From NCBI GenBank assembly GCA_002451165.1, contig DKBH01000007.1, positions 7,970-56,966 on the forward strand: 48,997 nucleotides of DNA, written 5' to 3'. Of the stretch, positions 48,870-48,997 are shown piece by piece; positions within the stretch are counted from its first letter, which is position 1; every line of letters begins with the position of its first letter. The DNA comes from Nitrospiraceae bacterium UBA6905 (GTDB lineage Bacteria > Nitrospirota > Thermodesulfovibrionia > Thermodesulfovibrionales > UBA6898). A program made the position numbers and the translations under genes. Below the pieces are notes generated by a model. That model was not told where the DNA came from, searched no databases, and saw nothing but the letters and a program-made list of their open reading frames with translations.

Positions 48870-48997
48870 ATGCATAAGAGGATCGGAGAGATACTTCTGG
48901 AATCAGGCGTGATTACGGAAGAGCAAATACAACGTGTCGTTGAGATACAGGTCAACGAGGGAAAATCGCGTCGTTTTGGTGAAATTCTTATGGAACA
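48870..48997 (+). CDS. GspE/PilB-type ATPase N-terminal domain (cut by window edge)
   Basis: The first 42 codons of a gene that continues outside the window. MHKRIGEILLESGVITEEQ and IQRVVEIQVNEGKSRRFGE match the N-terminal MshEN/GspE_N repeat that starts type II secretion and type IV pilus assembly ATPases. The same domain occurs alone in other proteins, so the ATPase identity is likely but not shown. Confidence 0.7.
   Translation, partial: MHKRIGEILLESGVITEEQIQRVVEIQVNEGKSRRFGEILME

Noticed and set aside
1..48997. CRISPR arrays, prophage or complete insertion sequences
   Set aside because: No regularly spaced direct repeats, integrase, transposase or phage genes are visible.

Overview
The window is bacterial chromosome, about 49 kb with balanced base composition. 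It is packed with housekeeping genes plus one respiratory accessory locus. The gene set suggests a strictly or mostly anaerobic, Gram-negative-type bacterium using low-potential respiration: a periplasmic Tat-exported [NiFe] hydrogenase with a ferredoxin subunit and an NrfD/HybB-type membrane subunit, a triheme c7-like cytochrome, TatA, an Isc system with an altered desulfurase, and polyamine synthesis from ornithine. A Nitrospirota- or Desulfobacterota-like lineage fits, but this is inferred from gene content. UGA acts as an ordinary stop in many genes here (dnaJ, ychF, pyrK, iscR), so the genetic code is standard.

Layout. 1-2.5 kb: tRNA-Val and a partial tRNA-Asp, a small lipoprotein, an EamA-type transporter and a membrane protein. 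2.5-8.15 kb (minus strand): the heat-shock operon hrcA-grpE-dnaK-dnaJ-rsmE, with a promoter, a CIRCE operator covering the hrcA ribosome binding site, and a terminator-like hairpin between dnaK and dnaJ. 8.2-10.2 kb: ornithine-type decarboxylase and spermidine synthase. 10.6-18 kb: a repeat-like hypothetical, tlyA, dxs, ispA-type prenyl synthase, guaA and guaB. 18.2 kb: triheme cytochrome. 18.6-27 kb: ilvE, argS, ychF, two unknown genes, an RNase E/G and proS. 27.1-30.1 kb: greA, pyrK, pyrD and a SAM hydroxide adenosyltransferase family gene. 30.1-31.2 kb: a decayed interval with a glycosyltransferase remnant and one copy of a hairpin repeat. 31.2-33.6 kb: iscR-tusA-like-iscS-like-iscU, with a close match to a type 1 IscR operator over the promoter. 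33.7-36.2 kb: tRNA-Ser, a DUF2155-type lipoprotein, tRNA-Arg(ACG), tadA, a PAS gene ending in the second repeat copy, and osmC. 36.6-42.4 kb: the hydrogenase operon (small subunit, HybA-like, HybB-like, large subunit, maturation protease, hypC). 42.4-46 kb (minus): ymdB, RNase Y, rarA. 46.5-49 kb: mobA, tatA, alr, an apparently broken exported-protein gene and the start of a GspE/PilB-type ATPase.

The most striking observation is in the hydrogenase large subunit. The frame is open from 39898 to 41598 except for one UGA at 40087-40089. That UGA falls exactly on the second cysteine of the N-terminal RxCGxC motif, the position of the bridging Ni-Fe thiolate, and is followed at once by a strong two-part stem-loop placed like a bacterial SECIS element. 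This predicts a selenocysteine as a bridging ligand of the NiFe site. Known [NiFeSe] enzymes instead carry Sec in the C-terminal motif, at a terminal Ni ligand; here both C-terminal cysteines are intact. A second unusual point is the IscS-like protein: it keeps the mobile-loop cysteine but has Gln where the PLP-binding Lys should be, together with other altered PLP-pocket residues.
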